Shown here: positions 51,242 to 60,044 of the stretch, one piece after another
Layout: every line of letters begins with the position of its first letter
Position numbering within the stretch: the first letter of the stretch is position 1
DNA from: Pseudomonadota bacterium
Lineage (GTDB): Bacteria; Pseudomonadota; Gammaproteobacteria; Burkholderiales; JABEVD01
Length of the DNA stretch: 64,000 nucleotides
NCBI GenBank assembly: GCA_021802545.1
Contig: JAJZRS010000003.1
Location: 86,849-150,848, forward strand
Direction of reading: 5' to 3'
Translations under genes and position numbers: made by a program
Notes under the pieces: generated by a model
Databases searched by the model: none
The model's input: the letters and a program-made list of their open reading frames with translations, nothing else
Told to the model about the DNA's origin: nothing

Positions 51242-53494
51242 ATGCATAAATTTCGTCTCAAGCCGGTCATCGCCTCCCTGCTTTGCCTTGTTTTCGCGCC
51301 CGCACTTGCGGAAGGCGAACCACCCATGCAGAAAGCGTTTTCCCCTTCCGCGAACAGCGAACTGCCCATCTTCATCAGCGCAGACATCCTCCAGGGGCAT
51401 CAGGACAGGGATTTCGAGGCGATCGGCCATGCCAGGCTCAGCAAAGGCGAACAATCGATCGTCGCGGATTGGCTGAGATACCTCAAGGCGAGCGACGAGA
51501 TCGAGGCGAAAGGGCATGTCAGAATCGAGCAAAACGGCAATGTCGTCACAGGTCCCGAGCTGAAGCTTCAGATCAGGAAAAATGTGGGTTTCATGGAGAA
51601 ACCCCAATACAAGTTGAAGGAAGTGGGGGGCAGGGGGTATGCCGACCTGCTGCAATTTGCCGGAAAGGACAAATACACGCTGCACAAGGCGGTCTACACG
51701 ACCTGCCCTGTCGGGAACGACGACTGGCTTCTGAAGGTCAGCGAACTCGATCTCGATCAGGCGACCCAGGTGGGCGTTGCCCACGATGCGAGCATCACCT
51801 TCAAGGGCAAGCCCATCCTGTACATGCCATGGCTCGATTTTCCGACCGGAAACCAGAGGCGATCCGGATTCCTTGCGCCGATATTCGGCAGCACGGCTTC
51901 CAGCGGCGAAGAAGTCATCGTTCCCTACTACTGGAATATCGCGCCCAATATGGACGCCACGATTGCGCCCAGCATCCTGGCCAAGCGCGGCGCCATGCTC
52001 AACTCCGAATTCCGCTATCTTGAGCCGGGCTATACGGGGGAAGCGCACTTCAACATCCTGCCCAACGACAGCATCACGAAGAAGACCCGCGATGAAATGC
52101 GCCTGCTGCATAAACAGGATTTCGGGGACGGATGGTCGGGGGAGCTGAACCTGCAGCGCGTGTCCGACAGCTACTATTATCTGGATCTCTCTCCGCTCGT
52201 GACCATGACTTCCCAGACCGTTCTGCCCAGGGAAGGGCACCTGACCTACAGCGGCGGATGGTGGAATTTCACTTCACGGGTGCAGAATTACCAGACCCTG
52301 TCCAACCCGTACATCCCTGTCGTTGCGCCCTACGCTTCCCTGCCGCAATTGCTCCTGAATGCGTCAAAGGACGAGATCGCAGGCATGGACGTGGCATTGA
52401 ACGGGGAATACGACGATTTCAGCCATCCGGTATTCGTCAACGGCAAAAGGCTGGTGCTGAATCCGTCGGTCAGCTACCCGATGCGCAATTCGGCATCCTT
52501 TTTCATTCCGAAAGTGGGCTTGCACAGCGCGAGCTATACGCTCGGGACGAACAATACGCAGCGTCTTCCCAATTCGTCGATCGACATCCCTTATGCGAGC
52601 GTCGATACGGGACTCTATTTCGAGCGCGACAATCCCATGGGCAGGCAGGGGCTGACCCAGACGCTGGAGCCCAGGATCTATTACGTCTATGTGCCTTACA
52701 GGGATCAGAACAATCTGCCCAATTTCGATTCCGCTCCAATGGATTTCACCTATGCGCAGATGTTCACCGAAAACCAGTTCAGCGGAAACGACAGGTTCAG
52801 CGATGCGAACCAGATGACTTTTGCGCTGACCTCACGCTTCATCGACCAAATAACGGGAGACGAGCGCCTGAGAGCGACCATCGCGCAGCGCGTCTATCTC
52901 CAGTCGCCCAGGCTGATTCCGGTGACGACCTCGACATCCGACGTGATCGCAGCCGTTGGCGGGGCCGTCACAAAGCATCTGAGCTTCGACAGCTACTTCC
53001 AGTACGATCCGCGCAACTGGAAAACCCAGTTCGCAAGCATGTATGCGCACTATGCGCCTGAAACCGGAAAGCTGATCAATCTGGGCTATCTCTTCAACCG
53101 CACGATCCTGCCGCTTTCTTCCTATGCCTACGGAAACCCCACCGCCACTGCGTTGACGAACGTGCTTCCAGCAGCTGTCGTGGCCCAGGGATATGCGCTC
53201 AACCAGGTCGACCTTTCCGGGCAGTGGCCGCTGGCGCAGCGCTGGAACGGCGTGGGAAGATGGAATTATTCTCTTGCCAACCGGCAGCTTCTCGAAGGGA
53301 CGGCGGGGGTCGAATACGATGCGGATTGCTGGGCATTGCGCATCGTCATGAAGCGATTCGCGATTGCCTACCAGCAGACCGCAACGGCTTTTTTCGTCCA
53401 GCTTGAACTCGACGGCATGGCGAGGATAGGCTCCGACCCGTTGCAGGCCCTGAGGATGAGCATTCCCGGGTATGCCAAGACGAACTCAAACTGA
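51242..53494 (+). CDS. lptD: LPS-assembly protein LptD
   Basis: Outer-membrane barrel that inserts lipopolysaccharide into the outer leaflet with LptE. The 750-residue precursor has a signal peptide MHKFRLKPVIASLLCLVFAPALA, an N-terminal OstA/jellyroll domain (FISADILQGHQDRDFEAIGHARL, VYTTCPVGNDDWLLKV) and a 26-strand-type barrel starting near YYWNIAPNMDATIAPSI. The mature protein has just two cysteines, one in TTCPVGND and one in DADCWALR, whereas E. coli has four in two disulfides. Divergent from amgK; its tail overlaps comF by 9 bp. Confidence 0.93.
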   Translation: MHKFRLKPVIASLLCLVFAPALAEGEPPMQKAFSPSANSELPIFISADILQGHQDRDFEAIGHARLSKGEQSIVADWLRYLKASDEIEAKGHVRIEQNGNVVTGPELKLQIRKNVGFMEKPQYKLKEVGGRGYADLLQFAGKDKYTLHKAVYTTCPVGNDDWLLKVSELDLDQATQVGVAHDASITFKGKPILYMPWLDFPTGNQRRSGFLAPIFGSTASSGEEVIVPYYWNIAPNMDATIAPSILAKRGAMLNSEFRYLEPGYTGEAHFNILPNDSITKKTRDEMRLLHKQDFGDGWSGELNLQRVSDSYYYLDLSPLVTMTSQTVLPREGHLTYSGGWWNFTSRVQNYQTLSNPYIPVVAPYASLPQLLLNASKDEIAGMDVALNGEYDDFSHPVFVNGKRLVLNPSVSYPMRNSASFFIPKVGLHSASYTLGTNNTQRLPNSSIDIPYASVDTGLYFERDNPMGRQGLTQTLEPRIYYVYVPYRDQNNLPNFDSAPMDFTYAQMFTENQFSGNDRFSDANQMTFALTSRFIDQITGDERLRATIAQRVYLQSPRLIPVTTSTSDVIAAVGGAVTKHLSFDSYFQYDPRNWKTQFASMYAHYAPETGKLINLGYLFNRTILPLSSYAYGNPTATALTNVLPAAVVAQGYALNQVDLSGQWPLAQRWNGVGRWNYSLANRQLLEGTAGVEYDADCWALRIVMKRFAIAYQQTATAFFVQLELDGMARIGSDPLQALRMSIPGYAKTNSN

Positions 53495-54190
53495 TTTCAC
53501 GGCGCGCGCCACTACCCATGCGCTGACGTCCGTCGCGCCATTCTCGATCAGCGTTTTCGCCAGCTCGTTCAGGGTCGATCCCGTGGTCATGACGTCGTCG
53601 ACGACGGCGACATGCCCGCGTATGCCCGATTCGCAGGCGAACGCCCCCCTGACATTCTTCTCCCGCGCCTGCCAGGGAAGCGACGTCTGGGATGACGTGT
53701 CCCTGGTTTTGGCGCAATGGAGCATCTCAATCGAGGTTTTCCTGGAGACGATTCTTGCGATTTCCTGCGCCTGGTTGAACCCTCTTTCCCGGAGCCGCGA
53801 AGGATGCATGGGGACGGGCAGGAGGTAGTCGGGTCTCGGATAATGCCTCGCCGCCTCCGCCAGCATTTTCGCGAAGAATGGCGCCAGGGCCAGGTTTTCA
53901 TGATATTTGAGAGAGCGGATCAGCGCGTCGACTGGGAAATCGTAGCTGAAGATCGCGAGCGTTCTCGAGAAAGCGGGCGGCTTTGCCAGGCAGGAGCCGC
54001 AGATGGGGCCTGCGCTCGGGTTCGCGCATATCCTGCACCTTGCTTCTGGAAGATAGGGAAGGTGATTGATGCAATCCTGACAGAGGTCGCCGGCATCGGA
54101 CGATGCGCCGCAAAGCAGGCAGGTCGACCCGAAAATGCCTTGCCCAAAAAACAAGCAATTGTCCAAAAATGTCTTGAGCAAATTTGACAA
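53486..54190 (-). CDS. ComF family phosphoribosyltransferase-like protein
   Basis: A 234-residue protein with an N-terminal double zinc-finger-like part (CLLCGASSDAGDLCQDC, CRICANPSAGPICGSC) and a C-terminal PRTase domain (LLPVPMHPSRLRERGFNQA and the PRPP loop VAVVDDVMTTGSTL). ComF proteins take part in DNA uptake in competent bacteria; the Proteobacterial GntX/ComF group may have other roles. It commonly neighbours bio genes; here it diverges from bioB and converges on lptD. Confidence 0.88.
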   Translation of the reverse strand: MSNLLKTFLDNCLFFGQGIFGSTCLLCGASSDAGDLCQDCINHLPYLPEARCRICANPSAGPICGSCLAKPPAFSRTLAIFSYDFPVDALIRSLKYHENLALAPFFAKMLAEAARHYPRPDYLLPVPMHPSRLRERGFNQAQEIARIVSRKTSIEMLHCAKTRDTSSQTSLPWQAREKNVRGAFACESGIRGHVAVVDDVMTTGSTLNELAKTLIENGATDVSAWVVARAVKSV

Positions 54191-54213
54191 GCCGACACCC
54201 TATCGCCGATGAT
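54184..54213 (+). promoter_or_regulatory. Predicted promoter of the bioBFHCD operon
   Basis: A perfect TTGACA at 54184-54189, overlapping the comF start codon, is followed after 18 bp by GATGAT (4 of 6 match to TATAAT) at 54208-54213, about 33 bp before bioB. No dyad like the enterobacterial BirA operator was found. Confidence 0.45.
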
Positions 54214-54245
54214 GCTTGGATATTAGGACATGGGCAGGAAACAGC

Positions 54246-55190
54246 ATGACGTCTCGTTTGGAAAAGTGGCAGGTGGATCAAGTCGCAAGTCTTTTCGATC
54301 TTCCCTTCAGCGATCTTCTTTACCGCGCCCAGTGCGTCCACCGGGAGAATTTCGATCCGAACAAAATCCAGCTCTCGACCCTGGTTTCGATCAAGACGGG
54401 CGGGTGCTCCGAGGACTGCGGCTATTGCTCCCAGTCTGCCCGGCACGACACCGCGGTCGAAAACCAGCCCATGCTTTCCATCGAAGAAGTGCTGACCGCA
54501 GCGAAAGCAGCCAAGGAAAACGGCGCGTCCCGCTTCTGCATGGGGGCCGCATGGCGTAGCCCCAAGCAGCGCGATCTCGATGCGGTGAAGGAGATGGTGA
54601 GCGCGGTGAGGTCGCTTGGGCTCGAGACATGCGCGACGCTCGGGATGCTGAAAGAAGGCCAGGCCGAGCAGCTGAAGGAAGCAGGGCTCGATTATTACAA
54701 TCACAACATCGACACATCCCGCGACCGTTACGGGGAAATCGTTTCGACCCGTGGCTACGAGGACAGGGTCGAAACGCTAGAGAAGGTGAGGAATGCAGGG
54801 CTCAACGTCTGCTGCGGGGCGATCATCGGCATGGGGGAATCCAGGCAGAGCCGGGCGGAGATGATCACGGAACTCGCCAACCAGTTTCCCCAGCCGGAAA
54901 GCGTGCCGATCAACAGCCTGGTGCAGGTCGAGGGCACGCCGCTTTACGGTACCGAGCAGCTCGATCCGCTCGAATTCGTGAGAACCATCGCCGCAGCCAG
55001 AATCACCATGCCGAAAAGCTATGTGCGCCTTTCCGCAGGGCGCGGAGAGATGAATGACTCGACCCAGGCGCTTTGCTATCTGGCCGGCGCAAATTCCATC
55101 TTCTACGGCGACAGGCTGCTCACCACGGGAAACCCGGAAGCCGACAAGGACAGGACGCTTTTCGCCAAGCTCGGCATGCAAACGATGTGA
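54246..55190 (+). CDS. bioB: Biotin synthase
   Basis: Radical SAM enzyme that inserts sulfur in dethiobiotin. I use ATG 54246 with AGGAAA six nt upstream (314 residues) in place of the track's TTG ten codons earlier. The radical-SAM cluster CSEDCGYC, the second cluster residues ([35 protein letters not shown]) and RLSAGRGEM with the cluster-binding Arg are present. First gene of bioB-bioF-bioH-bioC-bioD. Confidence 0.96.
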   Translation: MTSRLEKWQVDQVASLFDLPFSDLLYRAQCVHRENFDPNKIQLSTLVSIKTGGCSEDCGYCSQSARHDTAVENQPMLSIEEVLTAAKAAKENGASRFCMGAAWRSPKQRDLDAVKEMVSAVRSLGLETCATLGMLKEGQAEQLKEAGLDYYNHNIDTSRDRYGEIVSTRGYEDRVETLEKVRNAGLNVCCGAIIGMGESRQSRAEMITELANQFPQPESVPINSLVQVEGTPLYGTEQLDPLEFVRTIAAARITMPKSYVRLSAGRGEMNDSTQALCYLAGANSIFYGDRLLTTGNPEADKDRTLFAKLGMQTM

Positions 55191-55192
55191 CC

Positions 55193-56326
55193 ATGTTCAA
55201 GGAGGAACTTGCCCGGCTCGAGCGCGAGGGGCTGAGGCGCAAAAGACGCACCCTGGAAGGCCCCCAGGGAAGCCTTGTGCAGGTCGATGGGACAAGTTAC
55301 GTCAGCTTTTGCAGCAACGATTACCTGGGACTTGCCAACCATCCCGACCTGATCGAGGCCGTCTGCCTCGGTGCGAAGCAATTCGGGGTGGGGGCGGGCG
55401 CATCCCATCTTCTTCTCGGACACAGCGCCCTGCACGAGCAGGCCGAAAAAGCGCTGGCGGAATTCGTGCGGCAGCCCGCCGCGCTGCTTTTTTCGACGGG
55501 CTACATGGCCAATATCGGTGTGCTAGCCATGCTGGCGGGAAGAAATGACGCCGTATTCTGCGACAAGCTCAACCACGCTTCGCTCAACGAGGCCGCCATC
55601 CTTTCCAGGGCCAGGTTCCATCGGTATCCCCACCTGGACATGGACGCGCTGGAAGTGCTTCTTTCAAGGTCCGTGCAGGGCCGAAAGGTCGTCGTGACAG
55701 ATGCCGTGTTCAGCATGGACGGCGACATTGCGCCCGTTCCGAAATTGCTGGAACTCTGCGAAAAATACGACGCCATCTTGCTCCTGGACGACGCGCACGG
55801 GTTCGGCGTGCTTGGGGACGGGCGCGGCATCCTGGCCCATTTCGGGATACGGTCTCACAGGATCGTCTACATGGGCACGCTGGGCAAGGCGGCTGGCGCA
55901 TCGGGTGCTTTCGTCGCTGGAGATGAAGACCTGATCGACATGCTCGTGCAGAAATCGAAAAGCTATGTCTATACGACCGCGCAGCCGCCCATGCTTGCCA
56001 AGGCCATACTTGCGAGCCTGAACCTCATCGAGGCAGAAGCATGGAGAAGGAAGCATCTTGCCGAACTCGCCGACCACCTCAAGTCCGGGATCGGGGATGC
56101 GCTCATGCCTTCGAATACGCCGATCCAGCCGCTTGTCGTCGGGGCAAGCGAGGCCGCCTTGAAGCTCAGCGCGAAGCTGATGGAATCCGGCATGATCGTG
56201 CCCGCCATACGCCCGCCGACCGTGCCGAAAGGCAGTTCAAGACTCAGGATTTCCCTTTCGGCATCGCATACCTTCGAACAACTGGACCGTCTGATCAAGG
56301 CGCTGAAAGATGCGGCTCCATATTGA
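55193..56326 (+). CDS. bioF: 8-amino-7-oxononanoate synthase
   Basis: PLP enzyme that condenses pimeloyl-ACP (or CoA) with alanine. The 377-residue protein starts at ATG 55193, two bases after bioB; a GTG two codons earlier overlapping the bioB stop is possible. Landmarks: SFCSNDYLGLANHPD, GAGASHLLLGHSALHEQAE, DDAHGFGVLGDGRG, and the PLP lysine in MGTLGKAAGASGAF. The tail overlaps bioH by 17 bp. Confidence 0.95.
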   Translation: MFKEELARLEREGLRRKRRTLEGPQGSLVQVDGTSYVSFCSNDYLGLANHPDLIEAVCLGAKQFGVGAGASHLLLGHSALHEQAEKALAEFVRQPAALLFSTGYMANIGVLAMLAGRNDAVFCDKLNHASLNEAAILSRARFHRYPHLDMDALEVLLSRSVQGRKVVVTDAVFSMDGDIAPVPKLLELCEKYDAILLLDDAHGFGVLGDGRGILAHFGIRSHRIVYMGTLGKAAGASGAFVAGDEDLIDMLVQKSKSYVYTTAQPPMLAKAILASLNLIEAEAWRRKHLAELADHLKSGIGDALMPSNTPIQPLVVGASEAALKLSAKLMESGMIVPAIRPPTVPKGSSRLRISLSASHTFEQLDRLIKALKDAAPY

Positions 56327-57056
56327 AAGCATGGGGGAGGGCAGGGATCTCGTCCTGCTGCATGGCTGGGGAATGAGCGGCAAATGCTGGGAAAGCGTCG
56401 CGGGCCGCCTGGCAGAAAGATGCCGCGTGCATCTCGTCGATCTGCCCGGGCACGGGGCCAGCGGATATTCCGGGGACGACTGGGTCGATAGCCTTGCGCA
56501 GGCCTTTCCCGTTGATGTGCACGTCTGCGGCTGGTCGCTGGGCGGACAGATCGCCATCGAATGGGCTGCGCGCCATCGGGAAAGCGTAAAAAGCCTGACG
56601 CTGGTTTCTTCGACGCCCTGCTTCGTCTCGAAGGAAAACTGGGATCACGGGATGCCTTTCGAGGCCTTCGAGCAATTCGCTTTGGCGTTCGATGCGGACT
56701 TCGCTGCGACAATGAAGCGCTTTCTTTATCTCCAGGCGCAGAAAGATGCGGAAGAGCGCCGCCTGTACAGGGCGCTGCTCGGCTACTTCGTCGAAGGTGA
56801 AAGGGATGCATTGCACGCCGGACTCGACATGCTGCGCAACCTTGATCTCAGGGAGGAGGCGGAACAGCTTTCCCTGCCCATCCTGATCATGCACGGAGAA
56901 AGCGACATGCTGATTCCCATCAGCGCAGGGAGGTGGCTTGCCGGCAACATGAAGGGCGCGAAGCTCGAATCGATGCCGAACTGTTCACATGCCCCTTTCC
57001 TTTCAAATCCCGGCCGTTTCGTTTCAATACTTATGGAATTTCTGGATGAATCCTGA
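56310..57056 (+). CDS. bioH: Pimeloyl-ACP methyl ester carboxylesterase
   Basis: Alpha/beta hydrolase that removes the methyl group from pimeloyl-ACP methyl ester, ending the BioC-BioH pimelate route. The 248-residue protein has the oxyanion HGWGMSGKCW, nucleophile serine in CGWSLGGQ, acid in HGESDMLIP and the catalytic histidine in NCSHAPFLS. The overlaps with bioF and bioC indicate co-translation. Location beside bioC supports BioH over a general esterase. Confidence 0.93.
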   Translation: MRLHIESMGEGRDLVLLHGWGMSGKCWESVAGRLAERCRVHLVDLPGHGASGYSGDDWVDSLAQAFPVDVHVCGWSLGGQIAIEWAARHRESVKSLTLVSSTPCFVSKENWDHGMPFEAFEQFALAFDADFAATMKRFLYLQAQKDAEERRLYRALLGYFVEGERDALHAGLDMLRNLDLREEAEQLSLPILIMHGESDMLIPISAGRWLAGNMKGAKLESMPNCSHAPFLSNPGRFVSILMEFLDES

Positions 57057-57912
57057 TTACGCCACAGACAAGCGCATCGTCAGGCGCTCCTTCGACCGTG
57101 CGGCGGACACTTACGACGGTTCGGCCGTGTTGCAGCAGGAAGTGGGTGAGCGCATGCTTTCCCGCCTGGACTACGTCAAGATCGAGCCTTCGAGGATACT
57201 CGATGCCGGCTCTGGCACGGGGCGTGGCGCGCGCGATCTGCAAAAGCGCTATCCTGACGCAGGCCTGCTCGAGCTGGATCTTTCCCTGGCCATGCTGAAG
57301 AAAGCCAGGCCGGAATTGCCCTGGTGGAAGAAGCCTTTTTCCAGGGGATCGCTCCAGGTCTGCGGTGACATCGAGCGCCTCCCCCTGGGATCGTCCAGCA
57401 TGGACATGGTGTGGTCGAATCTTGCGCTGCAATGGTGCAACGACCTCGACCGGGCCTTCTCGGAAATGGGGCGCGTCCTGAAGCCAAAGGGGATTTTGAT
57501 GTTCAGCACCTTCGGTCCTGACACTTTGAAAGAGCTGCGCCAGGCCTTTCCCGACAGGCTCGCCCACGTCAACCGTTTCAGCGACATGCACGACATCGGG
57601 GACGCCCTGCTGCATGCCGGTTTTTCCGCTCCGGTCATGGATATGGAATGCTTCACCCTGACCTACAACGACGTTGCGGCCGTTTTGAAGGACCTCAAGG
57701 CGATCGGCGCGCACAATGCCATGCTGGGCAGGCCAAAAGGGCTTTTCGGCAAATCGGCCTGGAAGGCGATGGTCGAGAATTACGAGTCTTTCAGGCGCGA
57801 GGGGTTTCTTCCCGCGACCTTCGAGGTGGTTTACGGCCACGCATGGAAGCCCGAGCCGAGAAATCTTCCTGACGGATCGAGCATCGTCCGTTTCGCCGAG
57901 CGGCCGAAATGA
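57046..57912 (+). CDS. bioC: Malonyl-ACP O-methyltransferase
   Basis: SAM-dependent enzyme that methylates malonyl-ACP so it can be elongated to a pimeloyl chain. The 288-residue protein starts at ATG 57046, inside the end of bioH (11-bp overlap). Motifs: RRSFDRAADTYDGSAVLQQEV typical for BioC, SAM loop ILDAGSGTGRG, and the post-core NLALQWCNDLDRAFSEMGRVLKP. Stop overlaps bioD (ATGA). Confidence 0.94.
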   Translation: MNPDYATDKRIVRRSFDRAADTYDGSAVLQQEVGERMLSRLDYVKIEPSRILDAGSGTGRGARDLQKRYPDAGLLELDLSLAMLKKARPELPWWKKPFSRGSLQVCGDIERLPLGSSSMDMVWSNLALQWCNDLDRAFSEMGRVLKPKGILMFSTFGPDTLKELRQAFPDRLAHVNRFSDMHDIGDALLHAGFSAPVMDMECFTLTYNDVAAVLKDLKAIGAHNAMLGRPKGLFGKSAWKAMVENYESFRREGFLPATFEVVYGHAWKPEPRNLPDGSSIVRFAERPK

Positions 57913-58547
57913 AGCTTGGCTATTTCGTCACGGGAACGGACACGGAGATAGGCAAGACGGCGGTGAGCTGCGCCCTGCTCCGCTCGTTTTCGATGCGGGG
58001 CTTGAAATCGGCGGGAATGAAGCCGATCAGCTCGGGGAGTGACGATGCAGAAAGACTCTCTGCAGCGGCATCCGTCGAACTGCCCTGCGAACTTCTCAAT
58101 TCTTTCAGCTTCAAGACGCCTGTCGCGCCGCATATCGCCGCATTCAACGAAGGTGCGAAAATCGATATAGATAAAATCGTCCATGCTTATGAATCGATCG
58201 AAGCGGACGTCGTCATCGTGGAGGGAGTGGGCGGATTCCTGGTCCCGCTGAACGAGAGCCAGGATGTCTCAGACTTGGCAAAATCCCTGAAGCTGCCGAT
58301 CATTCTTGTCGTTGGCATGAAGCTGGGGGCGATCAACCATGCGCGCCTGACCTTCGAGGCCATCAAGTCCAGGGGGATCGATTGCGCTGGATGGGTGGCG
58401 AACAGGATCGATCCCGGCATGAAAGCTTTCGATGAAGTCCTTGCATCGATCAGGCGGCACATCGATGCGCCACTCATCGATGTCACGCCTTTCGATCCGG
58501 AAGGAAATTTCCGGATCGACGTCTCGAGCCTCGTCAATCCTCGATGA
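57909..58547 (+). CDS. bioD: Dethiobiotin synthetase
   Basis: ATP-dependent enzyme that closes the ureido ring from DAPA and CO2. The 212-residue protein has the P-loop variant GTDTEIGKT, Lys/Ser region GMKPISSG, and VIVEGVGGFLVPL. Last gene of the operon; its end overlaps the convergent OsmC gene by 14 bp. bioA, needed to supply DAPA, is not in the window. Confidence 0.95.
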   Translation: MKLGYFVTGTDTEIGKTAVSCALLRSFSMRGLKSAGMKPISSGSDDAERLSAAASVELPCELLNSFSFKTPVAPHIAAFNEGAKIDIDKIVHAYESIEADVVIVEGVGGFLVPLNESQDVSDLAKSLKLPIILVVGMKLGAINHARLTFEAIKSRGIDCAGWVANRIDPGMKAFDEVLASIRRHIDAPLIDVTPFDPEGNFRIDVSSLVNPR

Positions 58548-58950
58548 TTTCGAAGTCGTGCGTGATGGCCGCTGTCTTGCCGAGCATGATCGAGGCTGAA
58601 CAGTATTTCTCCGCAGAGAGGGAAATGGCGCGTTCGACCTGGGCCGGCTTGAGGCTTTTCCCCTTGACCACGAAGTGGAAGTGGATCTTTGTGAACACCT
58701 TGGGATCTTCCGACGCCCTTTCGGCTTCGATTTCGACGCTGCAGTCCGTCATGTCCTGGCGGCTCTTCTTCAGGATGGCCACCACGTCGTAGGCCGTGCA
58801 TCCGCCTGCACCGAGCAGCAGCATTTCCATCGGGCGCGGCCCGAGGTTGCGCCCCCCACCTTCAGGCGGGCCGTCCATCAGCACGGCATGACCGCTTCCG
58901 GATTCCCCCAGGAAACTGACGTTTTCGATCCACTTGACGCGCGCTTTCAT
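58534..58950 (-). CDS. OsmC family protein (YhfA-like)
   Basis: A 138-residue protein of the OsmC/Ohr peroxidase-fold superfamily. Two conserved cysteines, Cys51 in GAGGCTAYDVV and Cys117 in SAEKYCSAS, are the redox-active pair of the family. The HFVVKGKSLKPAQVERAISLS phrase resembles the YhfA subgroup rather than Ohr. Probably thiol-dependent peroxide handling; exact substrate unknown. Convergent with bioD. Confidence 0.88.
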   Translation of the reverse strand: MKARVKWIENVSFLGESGSGHAVLMDGPPEGGGRNLGPRPMEMLLLGAGGCTAYDVVAILKKSRQDMTDCSVEIEAERASEDPKVFTKIHFHFVVKGKSLKPAQVERAISLSAEKYCSASIMLGKTAAITHDFEIIED

Positions 58951-59148
58951 GTTTTTCTCCTAAAGATTCGATTTTAACTCAAACCAGCCGATGCCGATGA
59001 GTTCGTGCATGACCAATTCGCTCATCTGAAGCGTGTCGGCCGAAGGCAGGAAGGCAAGGATGCCTTTTTCGTATTTAGATTGACATGGGGGGCAAATCTA
59101 GCATAGAATTCGCAACTTTCCCTAATTCAAGTGTCTAGGACCGGCTTC
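58951..59148. other. Leader region upstream of rplM with short antisense reading frame
   Basis: This 198-bp gap contains the rplM promoter. On the minus strand a frame reads YEKGILAFLPSADTLQMSEL... to a TAG near the osmC start; it looks protein-like but has no upstream start, so it may be the tail of a lost gene or just the 21-codon frame starting at the internal ATG. Nothing else seen. Confidence 0.35.
59080..59109 (+). promoter_or_regulatory. Strong sigma-70-type promoter of rplM-rpsI
   Basis: TTGACA (59080-59085) matches consensus fully; TAGAAT (59104-59109) matches 5 of 6, with an 18-bp spacer. It is 39 bp ahead of the rplM start codon, as expected for a ribosomal-protein operon. Confidence 0.8.
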
Positions 59149-59586
59149 ATGAAAACGTTTTCTGCTAAGCCCCAAGAAGTAAAGCACGACTGGATCGTGG
59201 TCGACGCGACCGACAAGGTGCTTGGGCGCCTCGCTTCCCAGATCGCTCACCGCCTGCGCGGGAAGCACAAGGCCATCTATACGCCCCATGTTGATACCGG
59301 CGATTTCGTCGTTGTCATCAATGCGGACAAGCTGCGCGTGACGGGCAACAAGCCCGAGGCCAAGATCTATTACAGGCACACCGGCTATCCCGGCGGCATT
59401 TACGCGACGAGCTTCTCGAAGATGCATGCGCGTTTCCCGGCAAGGGTGCTGCAGAAGGCTGTGAAGGGCATGCTGCCCAAGGGTCCGCTGGGCTATGCGA
59501 TGCTCAGGAAGCTCAAGGTCTACGCCGGCCCCAATCACCCCCATTCGGCGCAGCAGCCGCAACCTCTGGATATCGTGAAGGCATAA
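59149..59586 (+). CDS. rplM: 50S ribosomal protein L13
   Basis: Early-assembly large-subunit protein. I use ATG 59149 ([20 protein letters not shown]; 145 residues, close to the family's 142); the track start adds MSRTGF. The family signature around [38 protein letters not shown] is present. It is preceded by a strong promoter and followed after one base by rpsI, the universal pairing. Confidence 0.97.
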   Translation: MKTFSAKPQEVKHDWIVVDATDKVLGRLASQIAHRLRGKHKAIYTPHVDTGDFVVVINADKLRVTGNKPEAKIYYRHTGYPGGIYATSFSKMHARFPARVLQKAVKGMLPKGPLGYAMLRKLKVYAGPNHPHSAQQPQPLDIVKA

Positions 59587-59587
59587 C

Positions 59588-59980
59588 ATGGGCGCAAACT
59601 ACAATTACGGTACTGGAAGGCGCAAGAGCGCGGTAGCCAGGGTTTTCCTGAAGCCCGGCAAGGGCAACATCGTTGTCAACGGCAAGCCCGTGGACGAGTT
59701 CTTCTCCCGCGAAACCGGCCGCATGGTGGTTCGCCAGCCGCTGGTGCTGACCGACAAGCTGGAAAGCTTCGACATCCTGGTCAACGTGATGGGCGGCGGC
59801 GAATCGGGCCAAGCCGGCGCGGTCAGGCACGGCATCACCCGCGCCCTGATCGACTACGACGCAGGTCTCAAGAGCGAACTGAAGAAAGCCGGGCTCGTGA
59901 CCCGAGATGCGCGAGAAGTGGAAAGAAAGAAAGTGGGCTTGCACAAGGCGCGCAAGCGCAAGCAGTTCTCGAAGCGTTAA
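59588..59980 (+). CDS. rpsI: 30S ribosomal protein S9
   Basis: Small-subunit head protein whose C-terminal tail touches P-site tRNA. The 130-residue protein begins [19 protein letters not shown], has [19 protein letters not shown] and ends in the basic [17 protein letters not shown], all canonical. Last gene before a strong terminator. Confidence 0.97.
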   Translation: MGANYNYGTGRRKSAVARVFLKPGKGNIVVNGKPVDEFFSRETGRMVVRQPLVLTDKLESFDILVNVMGGGESGQAGAVRHGITRALIDYDAGLKSELKKAGLVTRDAREVERKKVGLHKARKRKQFSKR

Positions 59981-59989
59981 GCTTCTCCG

Positions 59990-60016
59990 AAAAAGCCGCC
60001 TTTGGCGGCTTTTTTG
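59990..60016 (+). terminator. Rho-independent terminator after rpsI
   Basis: Stem AAAAAGCCGCC / GGCGGCTTTTT with a TTT loop, running directly into further T residues; about 10 bp after the rpsI stop and 30 bp before argC, so argC needs its own promoter or read-through. Confidence 0.92.
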
Positions 60017-60044
60017 TTTTATAGTGGGCAAAATGGAGGTGACC

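Noticed and set aside
50204-52240. 678-aa version of amgK
   Set aside because: The first half is antisense lptD; the kinase starts at 51193 and has normal family length there.
54191-54245. BirA operator before bioB
   Set aside because: No inverted repeat of the required type was found in the comF-bioB gap.
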